From assembly GCA_040219135.1 (NCBI GenBank), contig JAVJTA010000003.1:372001-436000 (forward strand): 64,000 nt of DNA, given 5' to 3'. The position numbers were made by a program, and so were the translations under genes. Below the pieces are notes generated by a model that saw only the letters and a list, made by a program, of their open reading frames with translations, searched no databases and was not told where the DNA came from. Shown here in pieces: positions 23,944 through 32,334 of the stretch (the first letter of the stretch is position 1; each line of letters begins with the position of its first letter). Source of the stretch: UBA7803 sp040219135 (lineage in GTDB: Bacteria; Pseudomonadota; Gammaproteobacteria; Pseudomonadales; Azotimanducaceae).

Positions 23944-25104
23944 TCAGACGGTCTCCAGCCCGCGCAGCCGCTCGTCAACGGCGCTGGCGACGTATTTCTT
24001 ATAGTAGGCGTCGATCATCTCGATGGACGTGCCCGCCATGGTGGCGACGTTGGCCGCAACGATCCCGGCATTCAGCATGTCGGTGATGGTCCAGTGCCTG
24101 AAGTGATACGCCGTCAGGCGGTCGTCGAACTTGTGCGCCCGGCGGATGCGCTTGACCATCGCCACCCAGGCGCCGTGCCCCTTGTCCGAATACCAGCCCG
24201 ACCCATCGGTTCTGGTCAGAAGCGGCGCCTTCGGCGTCTTGCCCTTCGCCACGCGCTTGAAGAACGCGAAGGCGGCATCGTTGGACAGGTGGAAGTCTCG
24301 CGTCCTGAGCCGGCTCTTATGGCCTTTGCGGTGCCGGAGGACCAACTTCCGCGCGAAGGGATCGAAGTCCTCGACCAGCGCGCTGGCGATCTCCTGCGGG
24401 CGCGCTCCGGTGTGGGCGATGGCCTGGAGGAAGTCCCGTAGATCGTCGGGGCACTCGGCGAGAAACATCCGGCGCTGCTCGACCGGCCAGTAGAAGTCCA
24501 ACTCGTTGCGTTCGCCTTCGCCCATGCGCATGGACACCTTGCGCCAGGCGGCATCCGATCCGACGTCGCCATGGGCGAAACCGTAGTTCAGCGCCGCCTT
24601 GACGATGGATCCGGTCCGCTCGGTGTTGAGCGGGGTTGACCGGGCCAGCAGTTCATTGCGCCAGCGTTCGACGTCCCTGGATCCCAACTTGTCGAGACGT
24701 TTGCGTCCAAACCCGGTGCCGTAGACGTAGGCGGTGAATCGCTTCGCAGCGTCCGCGGCATTGCGCTCGCTGACCTCGACCCGGCGGTTGTCGACGTAGT
24801 CGCGGCACAACTGCTCGACCGTTCCGGCCCGAACCACGCCGGCCTCGCACTGGCCGAACCACGCCTCGGCCGCCTTCTTTGCATCCGACCATGTCCGTGC
24901 CGCCAGCGAGCCCAGGCTCTTGTAGTGGTAGCGGGCCTCGTCGTCGGTCCAGCGCGCAATCCAGGTCTCACTGCCGCTGTCCATCTTGCGATAGCCGACA
25001 TGCCGGCCGACGTCGATGTGGCGCCAGTAGGGTTCGCGGCGCGGAGCCAATCGGGCGCGCTCGTTCTTCAGGTGGATACGGTAGTCGCGGAGGCGCTGCG
25101 GCAT
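23944..25104 (-). CDS. Tyrosine site-specific recombinase (integrase)
   Basis: A 386-residue phage-type integrase. Catalytic features: R235 in TGARPQE, a basic box HRKGHKSR (258-265), Y333-H-F-R336-H337 (the HxxR box with Tyr in the first place) and the nucleophile Tyr at about 368 in IDAYYKKYV. The usual LGH before the Tyr reads MAGTS. The N-terminal arm-binding and core-binding regions are present and full length. It is located 135 bp from the tRNA-Leu 3' end, on the same strand as the tRNA, as expected for integration by recombination at the tRNA tail. Confidence 0.92.
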   Translation of the reverse strand: MPQRLRDYRIHLKNERARLAPRREPYWRHIDVGRHVGYRKMDSGSETWIARWTDDEARYHYKSLGSLAARTWSDAKKAAEAWFGQCEAGVVRAGTVEQLCRDYVDNRRVEVSERNAADAAKRFTAYVYGTGFGRKRLDKLGSRDVERWRNELLARSTPLNTERTGSIVKAALNYGFAHGDVGSDAAWRKVSMRMGEGERNELDFYWPVEQRRMFLAECPDDLRDFLQAIAHTGARPQEIASALVEDFDPFARKLVLRHRKGHKSRLRTRDFHLSNDAAFAFFKRVAKGKTPKAPLLTRTDGSGWYSDKGHGAWVAMVKRIRRAHKFDDRLTAYHFRHWTITDMLNAGIVAANVATMAGTSIEMIDAYYKKYVASAVDERLRGLETV

Positions 25105-25144
25105 GTCGGAACCCCTGTACGGTACTCAGTACGGTAGTGCCGCT

Positions 25145-25173
25145 AGATTACGCCAATTGACACCTATGTCCAA
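25145..25173 (-). promoter_or_regulatory. Candidate integrase promoter with an operator-like dyad
   Basis: On the minus strand, TTGGAC (25168-25173) and TAATCT (25145-25150) are separated by 17 nt, 41 nt upstream of the integrase ATG. A dyad AATTGACA-CCTA-TGTCCAATT (25155-25175, one unpaired C) covers the -35 and spacer, so it could be a repressor or excisionase site. The -10 match is weak. Confidence 0.35.
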
Positions 25174-25193
25174 TTATCCGCAGAATCATGGGG

Positions 25194-25216
25194 TTATCAC
25201 CGTTCATCGGTGGTAA
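25194..25216 (-). terminator. Hairpin between tRNA-Leu and integrase
   Basis: TTATCACCG (25194-25202) pairs with CGGTGGTAA (25208-25216), one mismatch, loop TTCAT. It lies just after the tRNA 3' end on the minus strand and may end the tRNA transcript or serve as an integrase arm site. Confidence 0.35.
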
Positions 25217-25239
25217 TGATTGGTCGCTGAAGTAGGAAA

Positions 25240-25256
25240 TGGTGCCCGGGGTCGGA
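25240..25256 (-). repeat. Right attachment site within tRNA-Leu
   Basis: Identical to 13022-13038 over 17 bp. It covers the CCA end, the 3' acceptor strand and part of the T arm, so integration restores an intact tRNA. Confidence 0.85.
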
Positions 25257-25326
25257 GTCGAACCGACACTCTGTTTCCAGAACCAGATTTTGAGTCTGGC
25301 GCGTCTACCAGTTTCGCCACCCGGGC
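25240..25326 (-). tRNA. tRNA-Leu, anticodon CAA
   Basis: An 87-nt class II tRNA with encoded CCA. The acceptor stem GCCCGGG pairs with CCCGGGC, the anticodon stem CCAGA pairs with TCTGG around the loop CTCAAAA (anticodon CAA, reading UUG), the long variable arm fits Leu, and the T arm is GTCGG-TTCGACT-CCGAC. It serves as the integration target for the element at its 3' end. Confidence 0.97.
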
Positions 25327-25411
25327 GGCAGCCGCGGATGGTACAACGCCGCCCCCTGCCGATTCCACGCGATCCGTGGCCTAATGACGGCGAGCGCACG
25401 GGAGAATCCTC

Positions 25412-26032
25412 ATGAGCGACCTGATCTTCTACACCAACCCGATGTCACGGGGCCGGATCGTCCGCTGGATGCTGGAGGAGGTGGGCGTCCCCTACGAGAC
25501 TCACCTGCTCGAGTACGGCACCACCATGAAGGCGCCCGAATACCTGGCGATCAACCCCATGGGCAAGGTCCCCGCCGTCCGCCACGGCGACGTCGTGGTC
25601 ACCGAGTGCGCGGCGATCTGCGCGTATCTCGCCGACGCGTTTCCAGATGCCGCGCTGGCGCCTCCCATCGACCGGCGCGGCGCCTACTACCGCTGGCTGT
25701 TCTTCGCCGCTGGTCCGGTGGAGGCCGCGGTCACCAACAAGTCGCTGGGATTCGAGGTTCCGGCCGACAAGGAGATGACGGCCGGCTACGGCAACTTCCA
25801 GCGCGTGCTCGACACCCTGGAGAGCGCCGTGGCCGGTGACGGCTTCATCGCCGGCGAGACGTTCACCGCGGCCGACGTCTACGTCGGATCACAGATCGGC
25901 TGGGGGATGCAGTTCGGCACCATCGCGCCACGGCCGGCGTTCGAGCGCTACTGGGGTCGGCTCGAGGGTCGTGAGGCCTGGCGGCGTGCCGGAGCCCTGG
26001 ATGACGCGGCCGGCGCAGACCCGGGCAACTGA
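25412..26032 (+). CDS. Glutathione S-transferase family protein
   Basis: A 206-residue cytosolic protein with a thioredoxin-fold N-terminal domain (MSDLIFYTNPMSRGRIVRWMLEE) and an all-helical C-terminal domain. The GSH-binding segment (NPMGKVPAVRHGD, then VVTECAAICAYLAD) has the cis-Pro and the Glu-Cys or Ser pair in the expected places. The N-terminal TNPMSRG may provide a Ser for thiol activation. Substrate unknown. It is the first host gene after the tRNA, in a separate transcript from queA. Confidence 0.85.
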   Translation: MSDLIFYTNPMSRGRIVRWMLEEVGVPYETHLLEYGTTMKAPEYLAINPMGKVPAVRHGDVVVTECAAICAYLADAFPDAALAPPIDRRGAYYRWLFFAAGPVEAAVTNKSLGFEVPADKEMTAGYGNFQRVLDTLESAVAGDGFIAGETFTAADVYVGSQIGWGMQFGTIAPRPAFERYWGRLEGREAWRRAGALDDAAGADPGN

Positions 26033-26114
26033 CGCAGCCCGTCAGCGGCACGCGACCGCGAACGGCGGTCGCTGCTAGAATCCGCCGCTTCGCCTCAATT
26101 GGTCGGTCAAGCCA

Positions 26115-27149
26115 ATGCGCGTCGACGACTTCGATTACCCGCTGCCCGAGGGGCTCATTGCCCAGCATCCCGTGGCGCGGCGCGATGCCAGCCGCCTGCT
26201 GCACCTGCGCCGGGACCGGATCGATCATCTCTCCTTCACCGACCTGCCGGGTCTGCTGCGGCCCGGGGATCTGCTGGTGCTGAACGACACCCTGGTCATC
26301 AAGGCGCGCCTGCACGGCCGCAAGGACAGTGGCGGCCAGGCCGAGATCCTCGTGGAGCGCATCGAGTCCGACACCCGCGTGCTCTGTCAGGTGCGGGTGA
26401 GCAAGCCGCTCAAGCCCGGCCGCACGCTGACGGTGGCCGGGTCCGCGTTGCGGGTGGTGGAGCGGGACGGCGACTTCTATCGGCTGGAGTCCGCCGATTC
26501 CGTGGCGGAGCTGCTCGAGCGCGCTGGCGAGGTGCCGTTGCCGCCCTATATAGAGCGCGCCCCCGAGCCCGGGGACCTGGAGCGCTATCAGACGGTGTAC
26601 GGCCGCCATCCCGGGGCCGTGGCGGCACCCACCGCCGGACTCCACTTCACCCGCAGCCTGCTGGATGCGCTGCCGGCGCTGGGCGTCGACGTCGGCTACG
26701 TCACCCTTCACGTCGGCGCCGGGACGTTTCAGCCCGTGCGCGTGAACGACATCGAGTCCCACCGCATGCACGTCGAGCGCTACCAGATCTCCGCCGACGT
26801 GGTCGCGGCGGTGGAGCGCTGCCGGGCGCGCGACGGCCGGGTGGTCGCCGTGGGCACGACGGTGGTACGGACGCTGGAATCCGCTGCCCGGAGCTCTGCC
26901 GGACTGCAGGCGGGGTCGGGGGACACCGATCTGTTCATTGCTCCCGGGTTCCGTTTCCGCGTGGTGGATGCGCTGCTGACCAATTTCCATCTGCCGCGCT
27001 CGACGCTGCTGATGCTGGTGTCCGCCTTCGGCGGCTACGCGCGGGTCATGGCGGCTTATCGCGTGGCCGTGGCCGAAGGCTACCGCTTCTTCAGCTACGG
27101 CGATGCGATGTTCCTGGAGCGCGCGGGCGGGGAGGGCGCCGGTGTTTGA
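26115..27149 (+). CDS. queA: tRNA preQ1(34) S-adenosylmethionine ribosyltransferase-isomerase
   Basis: QueA transfers and isomerises the ribosyl part of SAM to preQ1 in tRNA to make epoxyqueuosine. The 344-residue protein starts MRVDDFDYPLPEGLIAQHP, the classical N-terminus. It contains LLVLNDTLVIKARLHGRK, PTAGLHFT and LHVGAGTFQPVR, and ends near MLVSAFGGYARVMAAYRVAVAEGYRFFSYGDAMFL, all signatures of the family. It overlaps tgt by 8 nt, so the two consecutive steps of queuosine synthesis are coupled, followed by the sec genes as in E. coli. Confidence 0.97.
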   Translation: MRVDDFDYPLPEGLIAQHPVARRDASRLLHLRRDRIDHLSFTDLPGLLRPGDLLVLNDTLVIKARLHGRKDSGGQAEILVERIESDTRVLCQVRVSKPLKPGRTLTVAGSALRVVERDGDFYRLESADSVAELLERAGEVPLPPYIERAPEPGDLERYQTVYGRHPGAVAAPTAGLHFTRSLLDALPALGVDVGYVTLHVGAGTFQPVRVNDIESHRMHVERYQISADVVAAVERCRARDGRVVAVGTTVVRTLESAARSSAGLQAGSGDTDLFIAPGFRFRVVDALLTNFHLPRSTLLMLVSAFGGYARVMAAYRVAVAEGYRFFSYGDAMFLERAGGEGAGV

Positions 27150-28254
27150 GCTGCTCGCGAGCGACGGCGCGGCCCGCCGCGGACGTCTGCGCACCGGCCA
27201 CGGCACGGTGGAGACGCCGGTGTTCATGCCCTGCGGCACCTACGGTACGGTGAAGGCCATGACCCCGGCGGCGCTGGCCGACGTGGGAACCCAGATCCTG
27301 CTCGGCAACACCTTTCACCTGATGCTGCGCCCCGGCGACGAGCGGGTGCGCGATCTCGGCGGCCTGCACCGGTTCATGAACTGGCCTGGACCGATACTCA
27401 CCGACTCCGGTGGCTTTCAGGTCTGGAGCCTGGGCGAGCTGCGGCGGATTTCCGAGAACGGCGTGGTGTTCCGCTCGCCGGTGAACGGCGACCGCGTCGA
27501 GCTGACGCCGGAGATCTCCATGCGCGTGCAGCGCAACCTCGGTTCGGACGTGGTGATGGTGTTCGACGAGTGCACGCCGCATCCGGCCACCGAAGACCAG
27601 GCGCGGGTATCCATGACGTTGTCACTGCGCTGGGCGGAGCGCTGCCGCCGGGCCTACGGCGCCGGCGACCCCGGGCTGCTGTTCGGCATCGTCCAGGGCG
27701 GCATGTTCGACGATCTGCGGCGTGAGAGCCTGGACGGCCTGCAGCGCCTCGGCTTCGACGGCTACGCCATCGGTGGCCTGTCCGTGGGCGAGAGCAAGGC
27801 GGAGATGGACGCGGTGCTTCGCGGTCTGCTGCCGCACATGCCTGCCGAGCGGCCACGCTATCTGATGGGCGTGGGTACGCCGGAGGATCTGGTGCGCGGG
27901 GTGGCGCTGGGCGTGGACATGTTCGACTGCGTCATGCCGACCCGCAATGGTCGCAACGGCTATGCCTTCACCAGCCGCGGCACGGTGAAGATCCGCAACG
28001 CGCGGCATCGCCTGGCGGATCAGGCGCTGGATCCGGCGTGTTCGTGCTACACCTGCGCGAACTTCTCCCGCGCCTACCTGCATCACCTGGATCGCTGCGG
28101 CGAGATGCTCGGCGCCATGCTCATGACGCACCACAATCTGGCCTACTATCATGGCCTGATGGCCCGTTTGCGCGACTCCATCGAAACGGGTACATTTCGC
28201 AGCCTCATCGAGACCCTGCAAAACGGTTGGATTTCCCCAGATGAACCTCTTTGA
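27142..28254 (+). CDS. tgt: tRNA-guanine transglycosylase
   Basis: Exchanges guanine-34 for preQ1 in tRNAs Asp, Asn, His and Tyr. The 370-residue protein starts from GTG at 27142 (VFELLASDGAARRG), overlapping queA by 8 nt. Catalytic Asp residues lie in LTDSGGFQVWSL and GVDMFDCVMPTRNGRNG, and the zinc site is CSCYTCANFSRAYLHHL near the C-terminus. Length and motifs match the bacterial enzyme. Overlaps yajC by 14 nt. Confidence 0.97.
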   Translation: MFELLASDGAARRGRLRTGHGTVETPVFMPCGTYGTVKAMTPAALADVGTQILLGNTFHLMLRPGDERVRDLGGLHRFMNWPGPILTDSGGFQVWSLGELRRISENGVVFRSPVNGDRVELTPEISMRVQRNLGSDVVMVFDECTPHPATEDQARVSMTLSLRWAERCRRAYGAGDPGLLFGIVQGGMFDDLRRESLDGLQRLGFDGYAIGGLSVGESKAEMDAVLRGLLPHMPAERPRYLMGVGTPEDLVRGVALGVDMFDCVMPTRNGRNGYAFTSRGTVKIRNARHRLADQALDPACSCYTCANFSRAYLHHLDRCGEMLGAMLMTHHNLAYYHGLMARLRDSIETGTFRSLIETLQNGWISPDEPL

Positions 28255-28579
28255 AACCACGGCTTTCGCGGCCGAGGGCGCGGCGCCGGCGGACGCCGGC
28301 TTGCTCAATCTGCTGTTTCTCGGCGGTTTCGTGCTGATTTTCTACTTCCTCCTCTGGCGACCGCAGAGCAAGCGCCGCAAGGAGCACCAGCAGCTCATGG
28401 CAGGACTGTCGAAGGGCGACGAAGTGGTGACTGCCGGCGGGCTGGTCGGTCAGGTCAATAAGGTGGAAGAGGACTTCATCAAGGTGCAGGTAGCGGGGAA
28501 TGTGGAGCTGCGCATTCAGAAGTCCGCGGTCGGTGCCACGCTGCCTAAGGGGACCATCAAGTCGCTGGATGAGTCTTAG
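28241..28579 (+). CDS. yajC: Preprotein translocase accessory subunit YajC
   Basis: A 112-residue inner-membrane protein with one transmembrane helix (about residues 25-43, LLFLGGFVLIFYFLLWRPQ) and the family signature RPQSKRRKEHQQLMAGLSKGDEVVTAGG just after it. It associates with SecDF in the Sec translocon. It is located between tgt and secD as in E. coli. The stop codon shares one base with the GTG start of secD. Confidence 0.95.
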   Translation: MNLFETTAFAAEGAAPADAGLLNLLFLGGFVLIFYFLLWRPQSKRRKEHQQLMAGLSKGDEVVTAGGLVGQVNKVEEDFIKVQVAGNVELRIQKSAVGATLPKGTIKSLDES

Positions 28580-30498
28580 TGGCTAGATCGCCGGGTATCA
28601 CGGGGGAGAGCTTGCTGGGACTTCCGCGGGCAGCAAAACGTCCGCCCAACACCAACCATCCCGGGCGCAGCGTGTTCGTGCTGCTCGTCGTTCTGATCGG
28701 CTGCCTCTACGCCGCCCCCAATCTGTTTCAGCCCGATCCGGCACTGCAGATCAAAGCGACGGCCGCCGACGCCCGCGTCGACGAGAGCACCCTGCGACGG
28801 GCCGAAGAAGCCCTGCAGCGCGGCGGCATCACCGTGGTGGGCTCGGAGTTCGATGCCGGTGGCGGGTTGATCCGCGTCGACAGCGACGAAGCGCAGCTGC
28901 GTGGCCGCGATCTGGTTTCCGCGGCGCTGAACACCGGCGCCGAGCGCCGCTTCGTGGTGGCCCTGAACCGTGCCTCCACCACGCCGGCTTGGCTGCAGGA
29001 CCTCGGCGGGCAACCGCTGAACCTCGGGCTCGACCTGTCCGGTGGCGTGCACTTCCTGCTTCAGGTGGACATGGACAAGTTCCTCGGCGACCGCATGGAG
29101 GGCAACCAGGAAGCGATCCGCGACCTGCTGGTGGAGAATCGGGTCCGCTACTCGCCCGGCAACTGGCTCGACGGTCGGTCGCTGAAGATCAGTTTTCAGA
29201 GCGAGCAGGCCCGGAACGAGGCCGAACGCCTGATCGGAGAGGAGTTCGACGAGTTCGAGATCAGCTCCGAGACCGTGGACGGTCAGCCCGGTCTGCGCCT
29301 GTCCATCACCGACGCGAAGATCACCGAGCTCGAGGACTTCGCTATCTCCCAGAACCTCACCAGTCTCCGCAACCGGGTGAACGAACTCGGTGTGTCGGAA
29401 CCCCTGGTGCAGCGGCTGGGCCGCGCCCGCATCGTGCTCGACCTGCCCGGCATCCAGGACAGCGCCCGGGCCAAGGAGATCATCAACAAGTTCGCCAACC
29501 TGGAGTTCCGGCTGGTCGCGGGCGGCAACGTGCGGCCAGCGCAGACCGAGACCTACGACTACGAGGGAGCGCCGCAGACGCTGGAAAAGGCCAACATCGT
29601 CACCGGCAACCAGGTCACCAACGCGGTCCAGGATTTCGACCCGGAGACCGGCCAGCCTCAGGTCAGCATCACCCTGGACAACGAGGGCGGGCGGCGCATG
29701 AACGCCGTCACTCAGGACAACGTCGGCAATCGCATGGCGATTCTGTTCAAAGAGCTGAAGGTGCGCTCGCGGACCGTGACCAACGCGGACGGCGAGACCG
29801 AGGTCGTGCCCTACACGGTGGAAGAAAAGCGCCTGATCAATGTCGCCACCATCCAGAGCGCCCTCGGATTCCGCTTCCGCATCACCGGTCTCGAACTCGG
29901 CGAAGCCAGGGACCTGGCGCTGCTCCTGCGCGCCGGTGCACTGGCGGCACCCATGTACATCGTCGAGGAGCGCACCGTGGGGGCGAGCCTGGGCGAGGAG
30001 AACATCCAGCAGGGACGCACCTCGGTGATCATCGGCTTCGTGCTGGTGATGGTGTTCATGCTGTTCTACTACAAGTGGTTCGGATTCGCCGCCAACGTGG
30101 CCCTGACCTCCAACCTGGTGCTGATCATCGCGATCATGTCGATACTCGGGGCGACCCTCACGCTGCCCGGCATAGCCGGCATCGTGCTGACCGTGGGTAT
30201 GGCAGTGGACGCCAACGTGCTGATCTTCTCGCGCATACGTGAGGAGCTGGCGCGCAGCTCACCCCAGGCGGCCATCCAGGCCGGCTTCGATCGGGCCATC
30301 GTCACCATTCTCGACGCCAACATCACCACGTTCTTCGTCGCCATCATTCTTTTCTCCATCGGCAGCGGTCCGGTGAAAGGCTTTGCGGTGACCCTGGCCG
30401 TAGGCATCGTCACCTCGATGTTCACCGCCATCATGGTCACCCGGTCGCTGGTCAATCTGATGTTCGGCGGGCGCAAGCTCGAGCGGGTGGCCATATGA
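28579..30498 (+). CDS. secD: Protein translocase subunit SecD
   Basis: A 639-residue RND-type membrane protein that, with SecF, uses the proton gradient to pull preproteins out of the SecYEG channel. An N-terminal transmembrane helix (about 32-50) is followed by the large periplasmic P1 region that contains LNLGLDLSGGVHFLLQVD, and then by five transmembrane segments with GMAVDANVLIFSRIREEL. The start is GTG at 28579. It has the additional 100-residue N-terminal periplasmic piece seen in many proteobacterial SecD proteins. It overlaps secF by 4 nt. Confidence 0.96.
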   Translation: MARSPGITGESLLGLPRAAKRPPNTNHPGRSVFVLLVVLIGCLYAAPNLFQPDPALQIKATAADARVDESTLRRAEEALQRGGITVVGSEFDAGGGLIRVDSDEAQLRGRDLVSAALNTGAERRFVVALNRASTTPAWLQDLGGQPLNLGLDLSGGVHFLLQVDMDKFLGDRMEGNQEAIRDLLVENRVRYSPGNWLDGRSLKISFQSEQARNEAERLIGEEFDEFEISSETVDGQPGLRLSITDAKITELEDFAISQNLTSLRNRVNELGVSEPLVQRLGRARIVLDLPGIQDSARAKEIINKFANLEFRLVAGGNVRPAQTETYDYEGAPQTLEKANIVTGNQVTNAVQDFDPETGQPQVSITLDNEGGRRMNAVTQDNVGNRMAILFKELKVRSRTVTNADGETEVVPYTVEEKRLINVATIQSALGFRFRITGLELGEARDLALLLRAGALAAPMYIVEERTVGASLGEENIQQGRTSVIIGFVLVMVFMLFYYKWFGFAANVALTSNLVLIIAIMSILGATLTLPGIAGIVLTVGMAVDANVLIFSRIREELARSSPQAAIQAGFDRAIVTILDANITTFFVAIILFSIGSGPVKGFAVTLAVGIVTSMFTAIMVTRSLVNLMFGGRKLERVAI

Positions 30499-31418
30499 CG
30501 CTGCCGCAGATCGATTTCATGGGCAAACGCCGCATCGCGGCGATTGGCTCCGTCGTCTTCGTCCTGCTGGCCCTCGGCGATATCCTGTTTCAAGGCCTGA
30601 ACCTGGGGCTCGACTTCACCGGCGGAACCCTGGTGGAGGTCCAGTTTTCGGACGCGCAGGACCCGACCGAGGTCCGTCAGTTCCTCGAGAGTTCCGGATT
30701 CGAGGGCGGCGTGGTTCAGTTCTTCGGCAGCGAGCGCGACCTGCTGGTGCGGATGCCGCCTCAGGCGAGCACCGAGCAGGCCGAGATGGGCGACGAGATC
30801 CTGGCAGCGCTGGAAAGTTTCGATCCGGGCGTCCAGATGCTGCAGTCGAACTACGTGGGGCCCGCCGTGGGCGAAGAGCTTCGCGACGACGCCGGGCTGG
30901 CACTCATCGCCGCGCTCGGCGCGGTCATGCTCTACATTCTGTTCCGCTTCACCAAGCAGTTCGCTGTCGGCGCGGTGGTGGCGCTGGTGCACGACGTGAT
31001 CGTGGTCGTGGGCTGCTTCTCGCTGTTCCAGTGGACCTTCGACCTGCCGGTGCTGGCCGCCGTGCTGGCCGTGGTCGGCTACTCGCTGAACGACACCATC
31101 GTCGTGTCGGACCGAATCCGCGAGAATTTCCGCAGCATCCGCCGGGCCACGCCGCTCGAGGTCATCAACCGCTCGCTCAACCAGACGCTCGGGCGCACTC
31201 TGGTGACCTCGTTGACCACCCTGCTGGTGCTGCTGGCGCTGCTGCTTGCGGGCGGCGAGTCCATTCGCGGATTCGCTCTCGCCCTGACCATCGGCATCGT
31301 CGTGGGTACCTACTCATCGGTTTACGTCGCCGCGAGCGTGCTTATGGCGATGAACATCAGCCGCGAGGACCTGCTGATTCCCGAAAAAGAAGGGGAAGAG
31401 CTCGACACCACGCCGTAG
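30495..31418 (+). CDS. secF: Protein translocase subunit SecF
   Basis: A 307-residue partner of SecD with six predicted transmembrane segments. The periplasmic loop has GLNLGLDFTGGTLVEVQF, and the C-terminal half has SLNDTIVVSDRIRENFR, the family signature. Last gene of the queA-tgt-yajC-secD-secF run, followed by a hairpin at 31417-31442. The C-terminus is acidic (EKEGEELDTTP). Confidence 0.96.
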   Translation: MTLPQIDFMGKRRIAAIGSVVFVLLALGDILFQGLNLGLDFTGGTLVEVQFSDAQDPTEVRQFLESSGFEGGVVQFFGSERDLLVRMPPQASTEQAEMGDEILAALESFDPGVQMLQSNYVGPAVGEELRDDAGLALIAALGAVMLYILFRFTKQFAVGAVVALVHDVIVVVGCFSLFQWTFDLPVLAAVLAVVGYSLNDTIVVSDRIRENFRSIRRATPLEVINRSLNQTLGRTLVTSLTTLLVLLALLLAGGESIRGFALALTIGIVVGTYSSVYVAASVLMAMNISREDLLIPEKEGEELDTTP

Positions 31419-31442
31419 GGAACCCCGGATCAGAGGTTCCCT
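31417..31442. terminator. Bidirectional hairpin between secF and suhB
   Basis: AGGGAACC (31417-31424) pairs perfectly with GGTTCCCT (31435-31442) across a 10-nt loop. It sits between two convergent stops (31418 and 31448), so it could end both transcripts, although no long T run follows on either strand. Confidence 0.5.
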
Positions 31443-31447
31443 GGGCC

Positions 31448-32266
31448 TCAGCGCAGATCCCTGGTCAGGTGCGGCCGCAGATGCTGCACCATCAGTTTGA
31501 AGATCTTGGTGTTGGCGGCAACGATGTTTCCGGTTCCCATGAACTGATCGCCTCCGGAAGGGCTGCCGACGAAACCACCGGCTTCGCGGACGATCACCGT
31601 CCCCGCGGCGATGTCCCAGGGCGACAGAGCGAACTCCCAGAACCCGTCGACCCGGCCGGCCGCGACGTAGGCGAGATCGAGCGCCGCCGACCCGGCCCGG
31701 CGGATGCCGCGACAGGTGCCGGTGAAATCCTTGAGCATGTCCATGTAGGCGTCGAGGTGCGCCCGGATCGCGCCCGGCGGAATGCCGGTGGCCAGCACCG
31801 CTTCCTGGAGCCGGGTGCGGCCGCTGACCCGGATGCGCTTGTCGTTGAGCTGCGCCCCGTGCCCGCGGGAGGCGACGAAGGCCTCGTTGCGCAACGGGTC
31901 GAAGATCACGCCGTGTTCGAGCTGGCGGCCGTGGCGCAGGGCGATGGAGACGCAGAAGTGGGGGATGCCCTGCAGGTAGTTGGTGGTGCCGTCCAGAGGA
32001 TCGATGATCCAGGTGAATTCGGTTTCCGCACCGGCGCTGCTGCCGCTGTAGGCGGTTCCGTGTTCCTCGCCCATGATGCCGTGCTCGGGGTAGGTCTTGT
32101 GCAGAGCGTCGATGATCGCGGTCTCCGCGTCGCGGTCGACGTTGGAGACGAAGTCGTTGTGGCTCTTCTCCTCCACGTTCAGCGCGTCCAGCCGGTCCAT
32201 GGCGCGGAGCATGATCTGGCCCGCCTGGCGGGCGGCGCGCAATGCGATGTTGGTCTGTGGCTGCAT
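31448..32266 (-). CDS. suhB: Inositol-1-monophosphatase, SuhB-type
   Basis: A 272-residue metal-dependent phosphatase; in E. coli SuhB also joins the rRNA antitermination complex. The start at 32266 (MQPQTNIALRAARQAG) is the usual family N-terminus. Motif A is FTWIIDPLDGTTNYLQGIPHF, GEEHG supplies the metal-binding Glu, and motif B is SPWDIAAGTVIVREAGG. All key residues are present. Convergent with secF and divergent from trmJ by 68 nt, an arrangement typical of gammaproteobacteria. Confidence 0.93.
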   Translation of the reverse strand: MQPQTNIALRAARQAGQIMLRAMDRLDALNVEEKSHNDFVSNVDRDAETAIIDALHKTYPEHGIMGEEHGTAYSGSSAGAETEFTWIIDPLDGTTNYLQGIPHFCVSIALRHGRQLEHGVIFDPLRNEAFVASRGHGAQLNDKRIRVSGRTRLQEAVLATGIPPGAIRAHLDAYMDMLKDFTGTCRGIRRAGSAALDLAYVAAGRVDGFWEFALSPWDIAAGTVIVREAGGFVGSPSGGDQFMGTGNIVAANTKIFKLMVQHLRPHLTRDLR

Positions 32267-32334
32267 GGTTCGAAGCGGGTCGGCGTGAAAGGCGCGGTAT
32301 CCTAACAGGAGTAATGACATATGACAGGTAAACG

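Larger units (their letters stand above)
13022..25256. mobile_element. Integrated 12.2-kb element in tRNA-Leu, phage-satellite-like
   Basis: The element lies between the host GNAT gene and tRNA-Leu(CAA). A perfect 17-bp copy of the tRNA 3' end is present at both ends (13022-13038 and 25240-25256). The integrase gene is next to the tRNA, the usual arrangement. Gene content: integrase, HTH regulator or excisionase, HExxH protein, CHC2 primase domain, SF3 helicase, small unknowns and terminase small and large subunits, all on the minus strand, plus a small plus-strand block at the left end. No portal, major capsid, tail, lysis or repressor gene was recognised. Frames are intact and mostly overlap by 4 nt, so it does not look decayed. 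Size and content resemble P4-like or PICI-like satellites, but no known family is matched exactly. Confidence 0.85.
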
